Assembly: GCA_020073385.1 (NCBI GenBank)
Contig: JAIQFH010000041.1
Coordinates: 1 to 64,000, forward strand
Source: Terriglobia bacterium
GTDB taxonomy: Bacteria; Acidobacteriota; Terriglobia; Terriglobales; Acidobacteriaceae
DNA length: 64,000 bases
Reading direction: 5' to 3'
Shown: in pieces, positions 38,679 to 46,899 of the stretch
How the letters are laid out: every line of letters starts with the position of its first letter
Numbering within the stretch: position 1 is the first letter of the stretch
Notes under the pieces: generated by a model
What the model was told of the DNA's origin: nothing
The model's database searches: none
The model's input: only the letters and a program-made list of their open reading frames with translations
Position numbers and translations under genes: made by a program

Positions 38679-38746
38679 AAACATCAGGACGGCTGCAAAT
38701 GTCCGCAGAGACTACAAAAACAGAACTGACGAGGGGAAAATTCGAG

Positions 38747-39268
38747 ATGCGGAAACAAAAGGGTTTCTCACTAATCGAGCTGCTGATCGTGGTGGCAATC
38801 ATCCTGATCATCGCAGCTATCGCTATTCCGAACTTGCTTCGCGCCCGCATGGCGGCCAATGAGTCGTCTGCTGTCGCTTCGATCCGTACCATCAACACGG
38901 CTGAAGTTACCTACAACTCGACCTATCCGACGGTTGGCTTTTCGGCGAACCTCGTGAGCCTCGGCGGCGCGATCGGCGCGGCTTGCGTACCTGCACAGGC
39001 GACGGCTTGCTTGATTGACTCCGTGCTTGCCAACAACGGCAACCCGGCTGGCAGCGGCAAGAGCGGCTACCTGTTCACCACCGGTGCTGGCACAGTGGCT
39101 GGCGGCGTTAACGTCGGTTACACCGTCGCGGCGGTTCCGATCACGATCAACCAGACTGGTCTTCGTGCTTTCTGCGCTGAGGAAGATGCAGTGGTTCGCG
39201 TCGACCCGGCTGGCGTTTGCTCCACCACCGAAGCGGGCGTCCTGACGTTCAACCCGCTCAACCAGTAA
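38747..39268 (+). CDS. pilA: Type IV major pilin 2 (near copy of pilin 1)
   Basis: This 173-residue prepilin has leader MRKQKG and FSLIELL with Glu5. The reading frame extends 28 codons upstream, but the prepilin leader and the GAGGGG ribosome-binding site fix the start at 38747. Relative to pilin 1 it has YTVAAVPI for YTVKAVPI, LRAFC for LRGFC and EAGVLTF for EAGILTF. Differences in noncoding flanks are also few, implying a recent duplication or ongoing gene conversion. All four globular-domain cysteines are present. Confidence 0.93.
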   Translation: MRKQKGFSLIELLIVVAIILIIAAIAIPNLLRARMAANESSAVASIRTINTAEVTYNSTYPTVGFSANLVSLGGAIGAACVPAQATACLIDSVLANNGNPAGSGKSGYLFTTGAGTVAGGVNVGYTVAAVPITINQTGLRAFCAEEDAVVRVDPAGVCSTTEAGVLTFNPLNQ

Positions 39269-39284
39269 GCAACAGTTTGGCAAA

Positions 39285-39348
39285 GTACCTGGGGGAGGGT
39301 ACAAGCCACGGAGCAGCGAACGCGAGTTCGCTGCTCTTCTTGTTTTTT
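39285..39348 (+). terminator. Two-hairpin 3' UTR and GNRA-loop terminator of pilin 2
   Basis: GTACC/GGTAC (39285-39302), then the 11-bp stem GAGCAGCGAAC/GTTCGCTGCTC (39311-39321 and 39326-39336) with a GCGA tetraloop and a TTCTTGTTTTTT tail. The loop differs from that of pilin 1 but stays GNRA. Confidence 0.9.
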
Positions 39349-39533
39349 CCCTCCAATTCCCAGTTGATCCGATTCATTCCGGCTCCTCATCGCACTTAGT
39401 TCTCGCTAAGCGGGATGACAGAAATTGTCGGGAACTCCAAATCACGACAATGCAAGGTCGCAGTGCTCCTCTCAATTCACGCCCGAACCCACTGATAAAT
39501 GAATAAGTTAGCGAACTTGGTCGGCTCCGGGTT

Positions 39534-39548
39534 TGGCACGGCAAATGC
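39534..39548 (+). promoter_or_regulatory. Sigma-54 promoter of pilin gene 3
   Basis: TGGCACGGCAAATGC has a perfect -24 half (TGGCACG) and a -12 half ATGC at the correct spacing. It is the best sigma-54 match in the window, 35 bases before the start codon. Confidence 0.72.
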
Positions 39549-39582
39549 CACTGAAATAGCGAAAGGTCTTCGGGGCAACTTG

Positions 39583-40104
39583 ATGCGAAAACAACATGGT
39601 TTCTCACTGATTGAGCTTCTGATCGTAGTGGCAATCATCCTCATCATTGCGGCGATCGCCATTCCGAATCTTCTGCGCGCCCGTATGGCGGCCAATGAGT
39701 CTTCTGCGGTCTCCTCCCTGCGCACCATTAACACGGGAGAGATCACTTACCAGAGCACGTATCCCACGGTGGGCTACGCCGCGGCTCTTCTGAATCTGGG
39801 CGGCCCTCTGGGTGCGGCTTGCGTACCCAGCCAGGCGAGCGCCTGCGTGATCGACTCAGTATTGGCTAACAATGGCAACCCGGCCGGCAGCGGCAAGAGC
39901 GGCTACGCATTTACGACAGGTGTAGGAACGGTCGGGGCCGGGCTCAATGTCGGTTACACGATCCTGGCGAAGCCTCTGATTCTCAACGAAACGGGTGTGC
40001 GTGCCTTTTGTGCTGAACAAGATGCGGTCGTGCGGGTCGACCCAGCCGGGGTGTGTTCCAACACCGAAGCTGGGATTCTGACTTTTAACCCTCTCAATCA
40101 GTAG
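39583..40104 (+). CDS. pilA: Type IV pilin 3
   Basis: Prepilin of 173 residues with leader MRKQHG, FSLIELL and Glu5. The start at 39583 is set by the leader; the frame is open 28 codons further up, over the promoter. It shares the N-terminal helix and Cys pattern with pilins 1 and 2 but differs over the globular face (for example AALLNLGGPLGAACVPSQASAC and KPLILNETGVRAFC). It is closer to pilin 4. It has its own sigma-54 element and the shared two-hairpin 3' end. Confidence 0.92.
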   Translation: MRKQHGFSLIELLIVVAIILIIAAIAIPNLLRARMAANESSAVSSLRTINTGEITYQSTYPTVGYAAALLNLGGPLGAACVPSQASACVIDSVLANNGNPAGSGKSGYAFTTGVGTVGAGLNVGYTILAKPLILNETGVRAFCAEQDAVVRVDPAGVCSNTEAGILTFNPLNQ

Positions 40105-40128
40105 CGGCGGGTTGAATTTGTAGGCGAA

Positions 40129-40191
40129 GTACCTCGGGGAAGGGTACATAGCCACGGAGCAGCGAACGCGAGTTCGCTGCTCTTTTGCTTT
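40129..40191 (+). terminator. Two-hairpin 3' UTR and GNRA-loop terminator of pilin 3
   Basis: GTACC/GGTAC (40129-40147), then the 11-bp stem GAGCAGCGAAC/GTTCGCTGCTC (40157-40167 and 40172-40182), GCGA tetraloop and TTTTGCTTTCT. Confidence 0.9.
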
Positions 40192-40454
40192 CTATAGTGC
40201 ACCTCTCCGGCGCGAATCCCGGATCACCCCTGCAAGAACTCATGGTTCGCGCGTTCTTTGTCTGTGCCCCCCACGAAAGTGGGGCCTGGACCTACACTTT
40301 TCGGCCGCTGAACCGCCCGGCGACGGGTTACAATACGCGCTGTGCCTTGCCGGGCGCGGAAAGTGACCTGTTCCATCCAAACGGTAGGATCAAAATCCGG
40401 CTGAGAGTTGAGCCAGGAAAATCGATGGCAGGCTGAAAACATCCCAGGGAAAAA
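40192..40454. other. Spacer between pilin 3 and pilin 4
   Basis: No supported gene. It holds a perfect CCCCAC-GAAA-GTGGGG hairpin (40269-40284), again with a GNRA loop. An 83-codon open frame crosses it but has no recognisable feature. No sigma-54 element like those of the other pilins was found. Confidence 0.5.
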
Positions 40455-40976
40455 ATGCGAAAACAAAAAGGTTTTTCACTGATCGAGTTGCTGATTGTGG
40501 TGGCGATTATTCTGATCATTGCCGCCATAGCCATTCCGAACCTCTTGCGCGCGCGCATGGCCGCCAACGAGTCATCTGCGGTGGCGTCAGTTCGCACCAT
40601 CACCACCGGAGAAATCACGTACCAGAGCACATATCCGACTGTTGGCTATGCCGCGGCTCTGGTGAATCTGGGCGGCCCTCTCGGTGCCGCTTGCGTTCCC
40701 AGCCAGAACACCGGCTGCCTGATCGACTCAGTGCTGGCTAACAATGGCAATCCGGCCGGTAGCGGCAAGAGCGGTTACAGATTCATCACGGGAGCAGGAA
40801 CGGTGGCAGGTGGCGTTAACATCGGCTACACCATTCAGGCTGCGCCCATTACCGTGAATCAAACTGGCATACGCGCTTTTTGCGCCGAAGAAGATGCTGT
40901 GATCCGGGTCGATCCCGCGGGCATCTGTTCCAACACGGAAGCCGGGATTCAGACTTTCAATCCGCTGAATCAGTAG
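40455..40976 (+). CDS. pilA: Type IV pilin 4
   Basis: Prepilin of 173 residues with leader MRKQKG, FSLIELL and Glu5. The four Cys are conserved (AACVPSQNTGC and AFCAEEDAVIRVDPAGIC). AGGGAAAAA precedes the ATG. It differs from its neighbours in control signals: it lacks the sigma-54 element and the conserved two-hairpin 3' UTR. It may be expressed under other conditions or serve as a sequence donor. Confidence 0.92.
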   Translation: MRKQKGFSLIELLIVVAIILIIAAIAIPNLLRARMAANESSAVASVRTITTGEITYQSTYPTVGYAAALVNLGGPLGAACVPSQNTGCLIDSVLANNGNPAGSGKSGYRFITGAGTVAGGVNIGYTIQAAPITVNQTGIRAFCAEEDAVIRVDPAGICSNTEAGIQTFNPLNQ

Positions 40977-41114
40977 ACTTCGATCGCGATCTGAGAAGGC
41001 CGGAGGGGCGGATGAAAATGCCGCTCCTGCTGGCTTTACCTTTTCCCGTTTCATTCTCTTCGCCGCGGAACACGGGCTCACTGGTTACCAAGGTTTCAGC
41101 CCTAGCTTTCAGGT

Positions 41115-41129
41115 TGGTAAAACAACTGC
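41115..41129 (+). promoter_or_regulatory. Possible sigma-54 element of pilin gene 5
   Basis: TGGTAAAACAACTGC has GG and GC at the required 10-base spacing, with partial matches in both halves, 61 bases before the start codon. Confidence 0.4.
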
Positions 41130-41189
41130 AGGATAATCTGCGGCCCCACCCCCGTGCACGAGGTCGATTCGCGTTCTCAGGAGAATTGA

Positions 41190-41711
41190 ATGCGTTTCCA
41201 TAAGGGATTCTCACTTATCGAACTTCTGATCGTAGTGGCGATCATCCTGATCATCGCTGCGATCGCAATTCCTAGTCTGCTGCAAGCCCGGATGGCAGCT
41301 CATGAATCGTCCGCCGCGGGGTGCTTGAGTGCGACAAGGAGTGCCGAGGCGGCCTATTACACAGCCTACCCCACCGTTGGCTATTCGCCCGACATTGCCT
41401 CGCTCGGAGGTCCGCCTCCCTGCACTCCCCAGGCAACCACGGCTTGTCTCCTGGACAGCGGACTTTCCTCGGCTATTCCCGGGAGTTCGGGCAAAGGCGG
41501 CTACTTTTTTCTGGCAACGGGAGTTCAGACCGGAGGGGCAACGACAAACACTGCATACGTCATCGGTGCGGCACCGATGGTCGTACATTCGAGTGGCAAT
41601 CGTGATTTCTGCTCGACGAACGACGGCGTCCTTCGCTCACAGATGGGAAATCCTGGTGACGTGCCGGTAGCCAATCTCCCTGCCTGCATCGCCTTTCCCG
41701 TAGCCCAGTGA
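41190..41711 (+). CDS. Type IV pilin-like protein 5 (divergent)
   Basis: Prepilin of 173 residues, leader MRFHKG then FSLIELL with Glu5 and the usual helix, but the globular part departs from the other four: it starts SLLQARMAAHESSAAGCLSATRSAEAAYYTAYP, the cysteines are placed differently, and the end reads NLPACIAFPVAQ. It could be a minor pilin or an alternative major subunit. GGAG lies upstream. It is followed by a weak ATTCTCA/TGAGAAT hairpin without a T run. Confidence 0.88.
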   Translation: MRFHKGFSLIELLIVVAIILIIAAIAIPSLLQARMAAHESSAAGCLSATRSAEAAYYTAYPTVGYSPDIASLGGPPPCTPQATTACLLDSGLSSAIPGSSGKGGYFFLATGVQTGGATTNTAYVIGAAPMVVHSSGNRDFCSTNDGVLRSQMGNPGDVPVANLPACIAFPVAQ

Positions 41712-41896
41712 TGCGAAGAATTCTCAAATCAAAGTGAGAATCGTCTCGGCACCAGGCAGGTCCAGGCTTGCGTCTTGAATTTCGCCCTCTTGCTCTTTGG
41801 GACAAGATGTGACCCTCGTAACCGCACGCGGGGTTCCGAGCCCCGTTTGATTGCTTATAATCGTCTCGAAGTCACTCTCCGACCGTCATTTAAACA

Positions 41897-42838
41897 ATGG
41901 CTGCTATCGAAATTCTCGGCCTGGAAAAAACCTACATGGTGGGCTTCTGGCGCAAACGGCCGAAGCGCGCACTGCAGCCGCTTCATCTCACAGTGGACGA
42001 CGGAGAAATCTTCGGCTTTCTCGGCCCCAACGGCGCCGGAAAAACCACCACTCTGAAGATGCTCATGGGTTTGGTTTTTCCTACCGCCGGTAGAGCGCGA
42101 ATCCTGGGCAGAGACTGGACCGATCCCGAGGTCAAAGCGCAGATTGGCTTTCTTCCCGAACAGCCCTACTTCTACGACTATTTGACCGCGCATGAATTGC
42201 TCGACTACTACGGGCAACTTTCTGGCGTCCCTGCCAAAGATCGGAAGAACCGTGTTGAGGAAGTCCTCCAGCGAGTGGGACTGACTGACATCAAAGGCAT
42301 ACAGCTGCGCAAATTCTCGAAAGGCATGCTGCAACGCGCGGGAATTGCACAGGCCATACTGCACAGTCCCAAGCTGGTTTTTCTGGATGAACCGATGTCC
42401 GGGCTCGATCCTCTTGGCCGGCGCGAGGTTCGCGACCTCATCCTGCAACTGCAGCAGGAAGGAAAGACGGTGTTTTTCTCGACCCACATTCTCTCCGACG
42501 CCGAAGCTCTTTGTGATCGCGTGGCCATCATCAACCAAGGGGAACTGCGCGGAGTGGGAGCAGTGGAAGAGCTGACCAAGTCCGTGCAAGGCAAGGTTGA
42601 GGTGGTCTGGCAAGGAACACAGGTCCCTGCCTCGATGAAAGCCCTGGGCGGTGAATTCCATGTGACTGGCGAGACCGTGCGTACCGTGATTTCGGAAAAC
42701 CAGCAGGACGCGGCCATTGACGCACTTCGCCGGGAGCGCCTGCGTCTGATTTCCATTGTCCCCGTCCGCACGTCCCTGGAGTCTTACTTCGTTGAGAAGT
42801 TGCAGCATTCTCAAACCACTGCGGGGACCTCGGCATGA
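41897..42838 (+). CDS. ABC transporter ATP-binding protein (PilH-like context)
   Basis: Cytoplasmic ATPase of 313 residues of the CcmA/NatA type. It has Walker A GPNGAGKTTTLKML, signature KFSKGMLQR, Walker B LVFLDEPMSGLDP and an H-loop (FFSTHILSDAE). The C-terminal 80 residues are the regulatory extension of ABC-2 ATPases. A TATAAT lies at 41856-41861. The stop overlaps the permease start by ATGA. In Myxococcus xanthus an ABC ATPase (PilH) with a permease and partner sits beside pilA and is needed for piliation, so the position here suggests the same role; this is inference from context. Confidence 0.92.
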   Translation: MAAIEILGLEKTYMVGFWRKRPKRALQPLHLTVDDGEIFGFLGPNGAGKTTTLKMLMGLVFPTAGRARILGRDWTDPEVKAQIGFLPEQPYFYDYLTAHELLDYYGQLSGVPAKDRKNRVEEVLQRVGLTDIKGIQLRKFSKGMLQRAGIAQAILHSPKLVFLDEPMSGLDPLGRREVRDLILQLQQEGKTVFFSTHILSDAEALCDRVAIINQGELRGVGAVEELTKSVQGKVEVVWQGTQVPASMKALGGEFHVTGETVRTVISENQQDAAIDALRRERLRLISIVPVRTSLESYFVEKLQHSQTTAGTSA

Positions 42839-43611
42839 ACGCACGTATCGTCCACATCGCCTCGAATACGTTTCGCGAAGCCGTTCGCGACCGCGTTCTC
42901 TACAACCTGATTGCATTCGCCGTCCTGATTTCTGCCGCGGCTATTTTCATAGGGCAGATCTCAATCGAAATCGAGCGCCTGGTGGTCATCAATCTCGGCC
43001 TGACCGCCGTGTCTTTGTTCGGCGTAGTCATTGCCATTTTTGTCGGGATCGGGTTGGTCTCGAAAGAGATCGAGAAGCGCACGCTCTACACCGTGCTCTC
43101 GCGACCGGTGCGGCGTTGGGAGTTCATCGTCGGAAAGTTTTTTGGGCTGGCCGGGACGCTCGTCGTCAATACGTTCTTCATGGCTCTAGGAGTCTTCGGA
43201 GCCCTGCTCTATGTCGCTCACAGATTCTCCGGCGCTGACTCCTCGATTTTCATCGCCCTGTACTTCATCATCCTTCAATTCCTGATTATCTGCGCGCTGG
43301 CGCTCCTGTTCTCATCGTTTTCGTCTCCGTTGCTGTCGGCAGTCTTCGCCTTTTCGCTATTCATCATCGGAAGCTTTGCCGATGACCTGCGCGGATTCGC
43401 CACGCTGGCCCATGGCCTGACGCGTTGGGTTGCCACTGGCACGGCCTACCTGGTCCCCAACTTCTCGGCCTTGAACGTGATCAGCGCGGTCGCACACCAG
43501 CAACCGATCAGCTGGCAACTCGTTCTGCAGAATACGTTGTACACGCTGTTCTACACGGCAATGGCGTTGAGCGGAGCCGTTCTCATCTTCGACCGCAGGG
43601 ATCTGAAATGA
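42835..43611 (+). CDS. ABC-2 type permease
   Basis: Inner-membrane permease of 258 residues with six hydrophobic segments. Its N terminus IASNTFREAVRDRVLYNL and the segment EIEKRTLYTVLSRPVRRWEFIVGKF are typical of ABC-2 exporter subunits. It overlaps the ATPase gene upstream and the TPR gene downstream by ATGA at each junction, so the three are made together. The substrate is unknown. Confidence 0.9.
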   Translation: MNARIVHIASNTFREAVRDRVLYNLIAFAVLISAAAIFIGQISIEIERLVVINLGLTAVSLFGVVIAIFVGIGLVSKEIEKRTLYTVLSRPVRRWEFIVGKFFGLAGTLVVNTFFMALGVFGALLYVAHRFSGADSSIFIALYFIILQFLIICALALLFSSFSSPLLSAVFAFSLFIIGSFADDLRGFATLAHGLTRWVATGTAYLVPNFSALNVISAVAHQQPISWQLVLQNTLYTLFYTAMALSGAVLIFDRRDLK

Positions 43612-44534
43612 GTTCGCGGAAACGCACCACGGTGGTTGCCGGAATATGCCTGGTTGTCTCACTTTTCGCCAGCGTAATCCTGCTGCAAAACATCGATCGA
43701 ATTCGGCCGCACGACATCTATGACGATGCCCTGTTCATCAGTTCTCCAAAGATGATCCAGCGCGCGAGCCTCGGGTTTAATGGCTTAATGGCGTGTATCT
43801 ACTGGACACGCACGGTGCAATACTTCGGCCATCGTCATTACAACCGCGAACACACTTATAACGAGCTTGCACCTCTGCTCGAAATCACGGCGGCGTTGGA
43901 TCCCCATCTTTTGCCCGCATATCAGTTTGGCGCGAGCTTTCTCGCACCAGCCCCTCCCAACGGGGCAGGCCAGCCGGAGCGCGCGGTGCAGTTGATGCGC
44001 TACGGTATCGAGCACAACACCGGCAACTGGCGACTGTACTACGATCTCGGCTTTGTCTATTACACCGAGCTTCACGACTTCAAAAAGGCCGGGGAAGTTT
44101 TTGATGAGGGATCGAAGATTCCGGGTGCGCATCCCTTTATGAAGATCCTGGCTGCGAATATGGCCGAACATGCGCAGGATTTCAACACCGCTCGCCTCCT
44201 GTGGAGTGCCGCGTATGAGTCAAGCCAGGAGTCGAACATCCGGCAAAACGCCGTTGAGCACTTGCGATCGATCCAGGTCGATGAAGATGTGACCAACCTC
44301 CAGAATGCCGTTACTCGGTTTGTACAGGCCAATGGACGCATCCCCACCAGCCTCTGGGAAGTCGTCAACGCTGAGCATTGGCGTGGCCTTCCCGTTGACC
44401 CGGACGGCAGCCCGTATGAACTGTCACTGGACGGCCAGGTGCTGGTGGCAAATCCCGACGATTTTCTCTTCATCACAAAGGGCATGCCCGAGGGCTATAA
44501 ACGGGGCGCCCCACGGTTCCACGCCAAAGGCTAG
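43608..44534 (+). CDS. Membrane-anchored TPR-like protein of the ABC operon
   Basis: The 308-residue protein has an N-terminal membrane segment (about 10-28) and a helical repeat region resembling TPRs (WRLYYDLGFVYYTELHDFKKAGEVFDEGSKI and neighbours). The start at 43608 overlaps the permease stop by ATGA; the frame is open 61 codons upstream within the permease but that part is a shadow. It probably acts as the periplasmic partner of the transporter, analogous by position to Myxococcus PilG, though I cannot show homology. Confidence 0.82.
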   Translation: MSSRKRTTVVAGICLVVSLFASVILLQNIDRIRPHDIYDDALFISSPKMIQRASLGFNGLMACIYWTRTVQYFGHRHYNREHTYNELAPLLEITAALDPHLLPAYQFGASFLAPAPPNGAGQPERAVQLMRYGIEHNTGNWRLYYDLGFVYYTELHDFKKAGEVFDEGSKIPGAHPFMKILAANMAEHAQDFNTARLLWSAAYESSQESNIRQNAVEHLRSIQVDEDVTNLQNAVTRFVQANGRIPTSLWEVVNAEHWRGLPVDPDGSPYELSLDGQVLVANPDDFLFITKGMPEGYKRGAPRFHAKG

Positions 44535-44556
44535 TCACCCACGAGAAAATGTATAG

Positions 44557-44602
44557 GAGCGGACGCAGAAGCCTGCCCTGAGCGCAGTCGAGGGGTCCGC
44601 TC
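44557..44602. repeat. GAGCGGAC/GTCCGCTC hairpin repeat
   Basis: An 8-bp stem encloses a CCTGAGCGCAGTCGAGGG core, a type of dispersed intergenic palindrome. It lies 23 bases after the TPR gene and could end that transcript. Confidence 0.55.
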
Positions 44603-44627
44603 CGCGAGCGCGCGAGCGTAGTCGTGC

Positions 44628-45431
44628 ATGGAAATCAATGAGTGGAAATCGAGAGTCGTCTCCGAGTTTTCTGGGACAATGTTCTCCATGGTCTCGACAC
44701 CACGACCAGCAATCTTGCCTGCGGCCCGCAGGCACTGGAGTGATTGTGTTGGCCGTTCCGGCGTGATTCGCGGTTCGTGGGATTTTCTAGCGGAGCTATG
44801 GGAATTCCTTCGCGACTCCACGCCTTCCCGCTTGCGCTCACGTTTTGGCGATGCCGACTACGACTGGGATTACCGGGTGAATACCACTAGCGGGGCAGTT
44901 GGCTGGCGCGACCGCCTACTTGGCGTCTTCCACTCCGCATATCAACCCACCGAACGTGAACAGTTCCACGACATGATGGGCGCGCTGGCGCAACACACAA
45001 AGATCAGTTTCAACGACTTCACATTCATCGATCTTGGTTCCGGCAAGGGGCGAACTCTTCTCATGGCGGCCGACTATTCCTTCCGCCGCATTCTGGGAGT
45101 CGAACTCCTTCCATCGCTGAACGAGATCGCGCAGCAAAATCTGGCTCAGTATCACAGCGAGTCGCAGAAATGTTTCGCGATCGAATCCTTCTGCGCCGAC
45201 GCAACTACATTCGCCCTACCGGAAGGCGCGCTCGTAATATACCTGTTCAACCCGTTTCCGGAATCAGGTCTTCGCCGCGCCCTCGCGAACCTGGAAAACT
45301 CTCTGGGCGCAAATCCTCGGCCGATTTATGTGGTCTACCTCAATCCTCAGCAGGAGACCGTGTTGACTGAGACGGGCCGTCTGAAGCGGATTGTGGGAAC
45401 GCACCAGTACTCGATCTTTACCGTGAACTGA
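44628..45431 (+). CDS. Class I SAM-dependent methyltransferase
   Basis: The 267-residue protein has a Rossmann-type SAM site at about 133-150 (FIDLGSGKGRTLLMAADY), an acidic second-strand end (GVELLPSLNE), and VIYLFNPF at the motif IV position where a catalytic Pro-Phe or Pro-Tyr often lies. The N-terminal 60 residues are not conserved, and internal Met at 18 or 21 are alternative starts. The substrate is unknown. The fold resembles protein lysine or small-molecule methyltransferases. Confidence 0.78.
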   Translation: MEINEWKSRVVSEFSGTMFSMVSTPRPAILPAARRHWSDCVGRSGVIRGSWDFLAELWEFLRDSTPSRLRSRFGDADYDWDYRVNTTSGAVGWRDRLLGVFHSAYQPTEREQFHDMMGALAQHTKISFNDFTFIDLGSGKGRTLLMAADYSFRRILGVELLPSLNEIAQQNLAQYHSESQKCFAIESFCADATTFALPEGALVIYLFNPFPESGLRRALANLENSLGANPRPIYVVYLNPQQETVLTETGRLKRIVGTHQYSIFTVN

Positions 45432-45435
45432 AAGG

Positions 45436-46140
45436 TCAGAACGAGAATCCGATTCCGCCGGAGATGAGATTGCTTTTCCAGTTATAGAGGTTATTGGGGT
45501 TACCCGGATCGGGCACGAACTTGAAATAGCGGCTCTCGTAGGTCGCCTTCGCGTACCACTTGCCGAAAGTGTAGCCCAGGCTTCCTCTGACAACATAGCC
45601 GTGATCCAGACGCGGATTGGGTAGTATCACCTGGGTTGAAGAAGGCCTGTGGAAGCGCGGCGAAAACTCCGGTGCACCCTGGACCTCGACCCACGCACGC
45701 TTGTTGCTCCCGAAATTGTATCTGAGAACCAGCGGCAACTCGAGCAACTCCATGGTGTCGCGAGCAAAGAACTGATTGTTCACATTCGCCGTGGGAAGAA
45801 CGATCTTTCGGACCTGCACGTTGAACCCAATGGAAAGATCCCGAACTTGAAACCGAGGTCCCCCAAACACGGCATATTCCCGAGCGTGATTCCGGGTATC
45901 ACTCGGCAGGCGGATCTCGCCGCCAGCCACGACACTGGGGCCGCCCTGCTTCGCGTTGCTTTTGAGGACGGTCAGTTGGCCGTCAATGCCAACTTCCAGA
46001 CCGCTGATCGAAGACAGCGCGTCGAACTTGTCCGATGTCTGCCCAATATCAATTCCAAAAGTTCCTCGTTGACAATAGGCCGGAACCGAGGCCAATACAA
46101 TCACACACACGCGCACCAAGTGCGTCTTGCAGCGCTTCAT
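45436..46140 (-). CDS. Outer-membrane beta-barrel protein
   Basis: The 234-residue protein has a signal peptide (about 1-23, ending VPAYCQ) and alternating strands such as YAVFGGPRFQVRDLSIGFNVQV, LPLVLRYNFGSNKRAWVEVQG, RGSLGYTFGKWYAKATYESRYF, ending LISGGIGFSF with the terminal Phe of barrel proteins. The size suggests an eight- or ten-strand barrel. It is convergent with the methyltransferase, separated by 4 bases. No known family is assigned. Confidence 0.75.
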   Translation of the reverse strand: MKRCKTHLVRVCVIVLASVPAYCQRGTFGIDIGQTSDKFDALSSISGLEVGIDGQLTVLKSNAKQGGPSVVAGGEIRLPSDTRNHAREYAVFGGPRFQVRDLSIGFNVQVRKIVLPTANVNNQFFARDTMELLELPLVLRYNFGSNKRAWVEVQGAPEFSPRFHRPSSTQVILPNPRLDHGYVVRGSLGYTFGKWYAKATYESRYFKFVPDPGNPNNLYNWKSNLISGGIGFSF

Positions 46141-46380
46141 CCCTGCATTTCCTCCCTTTTGGGAAAAGTGAACGCTTCCGCAGATACCAGACAGAGAACG
46201 GCTGGTTCAAACTTTCAATTCTATCTGTGAAACTTGATTCTATCTGTGGGATGCGGGAGAAGGGGGAATCGTTTTGTGTATGGCACACGAAACGGGCTTT
46301 GGCCCATACGACGAGGTGCCTGGTCCACGGCGGCGGGCCCTCGCCCGTCCTTGGTCACAGCGACTGGCGAGGCCTGAGAA

Positions 46381-46698
46381 CTACGATCCTTGCTTTTCGA
46401 AAACGAGTTCAGCTTTCTTCGCCGTCACCTTCTCCTTGCGGTAGGCACGGGCGACGTCACCCAATGACACTGGCTGAGAAACTGGGCCGAACTCCCACAA
46501 CGGACGCTCTCCCTGAGCGTAGGCATACGCATCCGGCGCGCCCCCGACAAGCGGACGCTCGCAGGCCATAGGGGTGAGCGAAGCGTGCAGAGGATGGTCG
46601 ACAATCTGAACTGGAGTGACTTGATTCGACAGCGCAGCGACTTGACCGAAGGCACCGACCGAGAAAAGAATTACAGCTAAGACGAGTAGCGGTTTCAT
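46381..46698 (-). CDS. Small secreted protein of unknown function
   Basis: Starting at the ATG at 46698 (after GGAAAACCT), the 105-residue product has a signal peptide (MKPLLVLAVILFSVGAFG) and a mature part with a single Cys (TPMACERPLVGG) and a basic, Lys-rich C-terminal helix (VARAYRKEKVTAKKAELVFEK). The frame extends 20 codons upstream without support. No family is recognised; the VARAYRKEK helix recurs in acidobacterial secreted proteins from memory. Divergent from the next gene. Confidence 0.6.
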   Translation of the reverse strand: MKPLLVLAVILFSVGAFGQVAALSNQVTPVQIVDHPLHASLTPMACERPLVGGAPDAYAYAQGERPLWEFGPVSQPVSLGDVARAYRKEKVTAKKAELVFEKQGS

Positions 46699-46899
46699 AG
46701 GTTTTCCGTACGAACTCCATCCATCGATAGAGCACCCGACATGCCAACACCAAGTCATTCATTTTCTTAAGATTACTGCTGCTTCTTGAGGCAGAACGCA
46801 AGACTTTGCACATTCAACAAACCTGCACTTTTCCTCCAGTTGCATGCTGCGCTTCACTGGGTGTATGGTTCGCGCTGAACCTCGCAGTAGGAGTAACGA

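Noticed and set aside
40185-40436. 83-codon frame between pilins 3 and 4
   Set aside because: It begins inside the pilin 3 terminator tail and has no recognisable feature.
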